64,000 bases of DNA from Streptomyces sp. CA-210063 (GTDB taxonomy: Bacteria; Actinomycetota; Actinomycetes; Streptomycetales; Streptomycetaceae), in the NCBI RefSeq assembly GCF_024612015.1, contig NZ_CP102512.1:7998001-8062000 (forward strand). The letters run 5' to 3'. Of this stretch, positions 63,186 through 64,000 are shown one piece after another. The notes beneath the pieces are model-generated. The model did not search any database, was not told the DNA's origin, and saw nothing but the letters and a program-made list of their open reading frames with translations. How positions within the stretch are numbered: position 1 is the first letter of the stretch; each line of letters opens with the position of its first letter. Made by a program: the position numbers and the translations under genes.

Positions 63186-64000
63186 ATGAGCGAGCCGCGG
63201 TCCGCGCCGACGGTCGGCCAGGTCGTGCTGGGCCGACGTCTGCTGGAACTGCGCGAGCGCGCCGGCATCAGACGTGAGGACGCCGGGCGCGTCCTGCATG
63301 TCACCGCCGCCACGGTCCGCCGTATGGAGACCGCCGAGGTCGCCCTCAAGATCCCCTATCTCCAGCTCCTGCTGAAGGCGTACGGGGTCGGCGACGAGGA
63401 GGCCGAGACCTTCGTCCGGCTCGCCGAGGAGGCCAACAAACCCGGCTGGTGGCAGCGCTACCACGACATCCTCCCGGGCTGGTTCTCCATGTACGTCAGC
63501 CTGGAGGGTGCGGCCGCCCTGATCCGCGGCTACGACCCCCACTTCGTCCCCGGACTGCTGCAGACCGAGGACTACGCGCGCGCCGTCATGACCTCGGGCG
63601 CCATCGGCCAGACCAAACCCGAGGACATCGAGCGCCATGTAGCCCTGCGCATGCAACGACAGGAACTGCTCACCCGTAAGGACGCGCCCCGGCTGTGGTT
63701 CGTGATGGACGAGACCGCCCTGCGCCGCCCCGTCGGCGGACCGGCGGTCATGCGCGCCCAGCTCGACCGACTGCTGGAGGCCATGGAGCTGTCCCATGTG
63801 ACGCTGCAGGTCGCCACGTTCGACACAGGACCGCATCCCGGCACGTACGGGCCGTTCGTCCTGTTCCGTTTCGCCATGCCCGAACTTCCGGACATGGTCT
63901 ACAGCGAGTACCTGACCGGCGCCGTCTACCTGGACGACCGCTCCCAGGTGGCGACCCACCTCGAGGTCATGGACCGCATGGCGGCGCAGGCCGCCACGGC
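63186..64000 (+). CDS. Scr1/WhiJ-type XRE-family regulator (3' end outside window)
   Basis: The frame from ATG 63186 stays open for 271 codons to the window edge. An N-terminal helix-turn-helix (LGRRLLELRERAGIRREDA, HVTAATVRRMETAEVALK) is followed by the DUF5753 domain (ALIRGYDPHFVPGLLQTEDYARAVM, LWFVMDETALRRPVGG, TFDTGPHPGTYGPFVLFRF). Members such as WhiJ control development in Streptomyces and work with neighbouring small acidic and ATP-binding proteins. Only a few residues are missing. Confidence 0.93.
   Translation, partial: MSEPRSAPTVGQVVLGRRLLELRERAGIRREDAGRVLHVTAATVRRMETAEVALKIPYLQLLLKAYGVGDEEAETFVRLAEEANKPGWWQRYHDILPGWFSMYVSLEGAAALIRGYDPHFVPGLLQTEDYARAVMTSGAIGQTKPEDIERHVALRMQRQELLTRKDAPRLWFVMDETALRRPVGGPAVMRAQLDRLLEAMELSHVTLQVATFDTGPHPGTYGPFVLFRFAMPELPDMVYSEYLTGAVYLDDRSQVATHLEVMDRMAAQAAT

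Overview
The base composition (strongly GC-rich with G/C at most third codon positions), GTG starts, desferrioxamine-type genes, a Scr1/WhiJ-type regulator cluster and many actinomycete-specific families (SPW_0924, DUF6343, DUF3068, ANTAR regulator PdtaR) point to a Streptomyces chromosome. Most of the window reads as conserved core chromosome: polA, rpsA, coaE, pyk, pdtaR, pepN and the liv operon.

Layout. 1-12.6 kb: the 3' end of an SDR oxidoreductase, a HExxH/zinc-ribbon protein, chorismate mutase, an orphan receiver protein, aminopeptidase N, a two-gene PLP decarboxylase/N-hydroxylase unit resembling desAB without desCD, an SGNH hydrolase, a Tat-exported 5'-nucleotidase and a SIMPL protein. 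12.7-21.3 kb: pyk, a truncated LAGLIDADG-type gene beside an oddly built CAA-anticodon tRNA, pdtaR, and the five-gene branched-chain amino-acid ABC operon (livK-H-M-G-F, minus strand) with a strong hairpin after livK. 21.6-33.7 kb: two small envelope proteins, a hotdog thioesterase, an FdhF/YdeP-type molybdoenzyme, polA, a DUF4184 membrane protein, a likely cyclic-di-AMP riboswitch with its lytic transglycosylase, a 44-residue SPW_0924 protein and a DUF3068 protein. 33.7-48.3 kb: hrpB, a methyltransferase, rpsA, PAC2, coaE, TPR, DUF6343, a GNAT_C-type acyltransferase, DoxX, S4 and UDG genes, two genes each broken by one extra base in a homopolymer (a methyltransferase and a proline iminopeptidase), and a Tat-exported LamG/papain-like protein. 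48.4-52 kb: a divergent GntR regulator facing an NCS1 permease, an Asp/Glu/hydantoin racemase and a RidA-like protein, with a perfect 16-bp palindrome between. 52-55 kb: an accessory patch with an SDR remnant, a small protein ending in a RHIM-like motif and its truncated partner, a DUF7873-type gene and, just downstream, an RNA with a circularly permuted tRNA-like module that fits a bacterial Y RNA (YrlA class). 55-64 kb: a FUSC-family protein with a large repeat insertion, an MtaD-like deaminase, a small conserved protein, an ABC exporter, and the ATP-binding/hypothetical/Scr1-type HTH cluster at the right edge.

The most interesting element is the Y-RNA-like transcript at about 54.5-54.65 kb. 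Also worth attention are the riboswitch, the atypical tRNA, the repeat-bearing FUSC protein, the near-identical intergenic repeat copies 60 kb apart, and the several gene fragments. No complete prophage, IS element or CRISPR array was seen.
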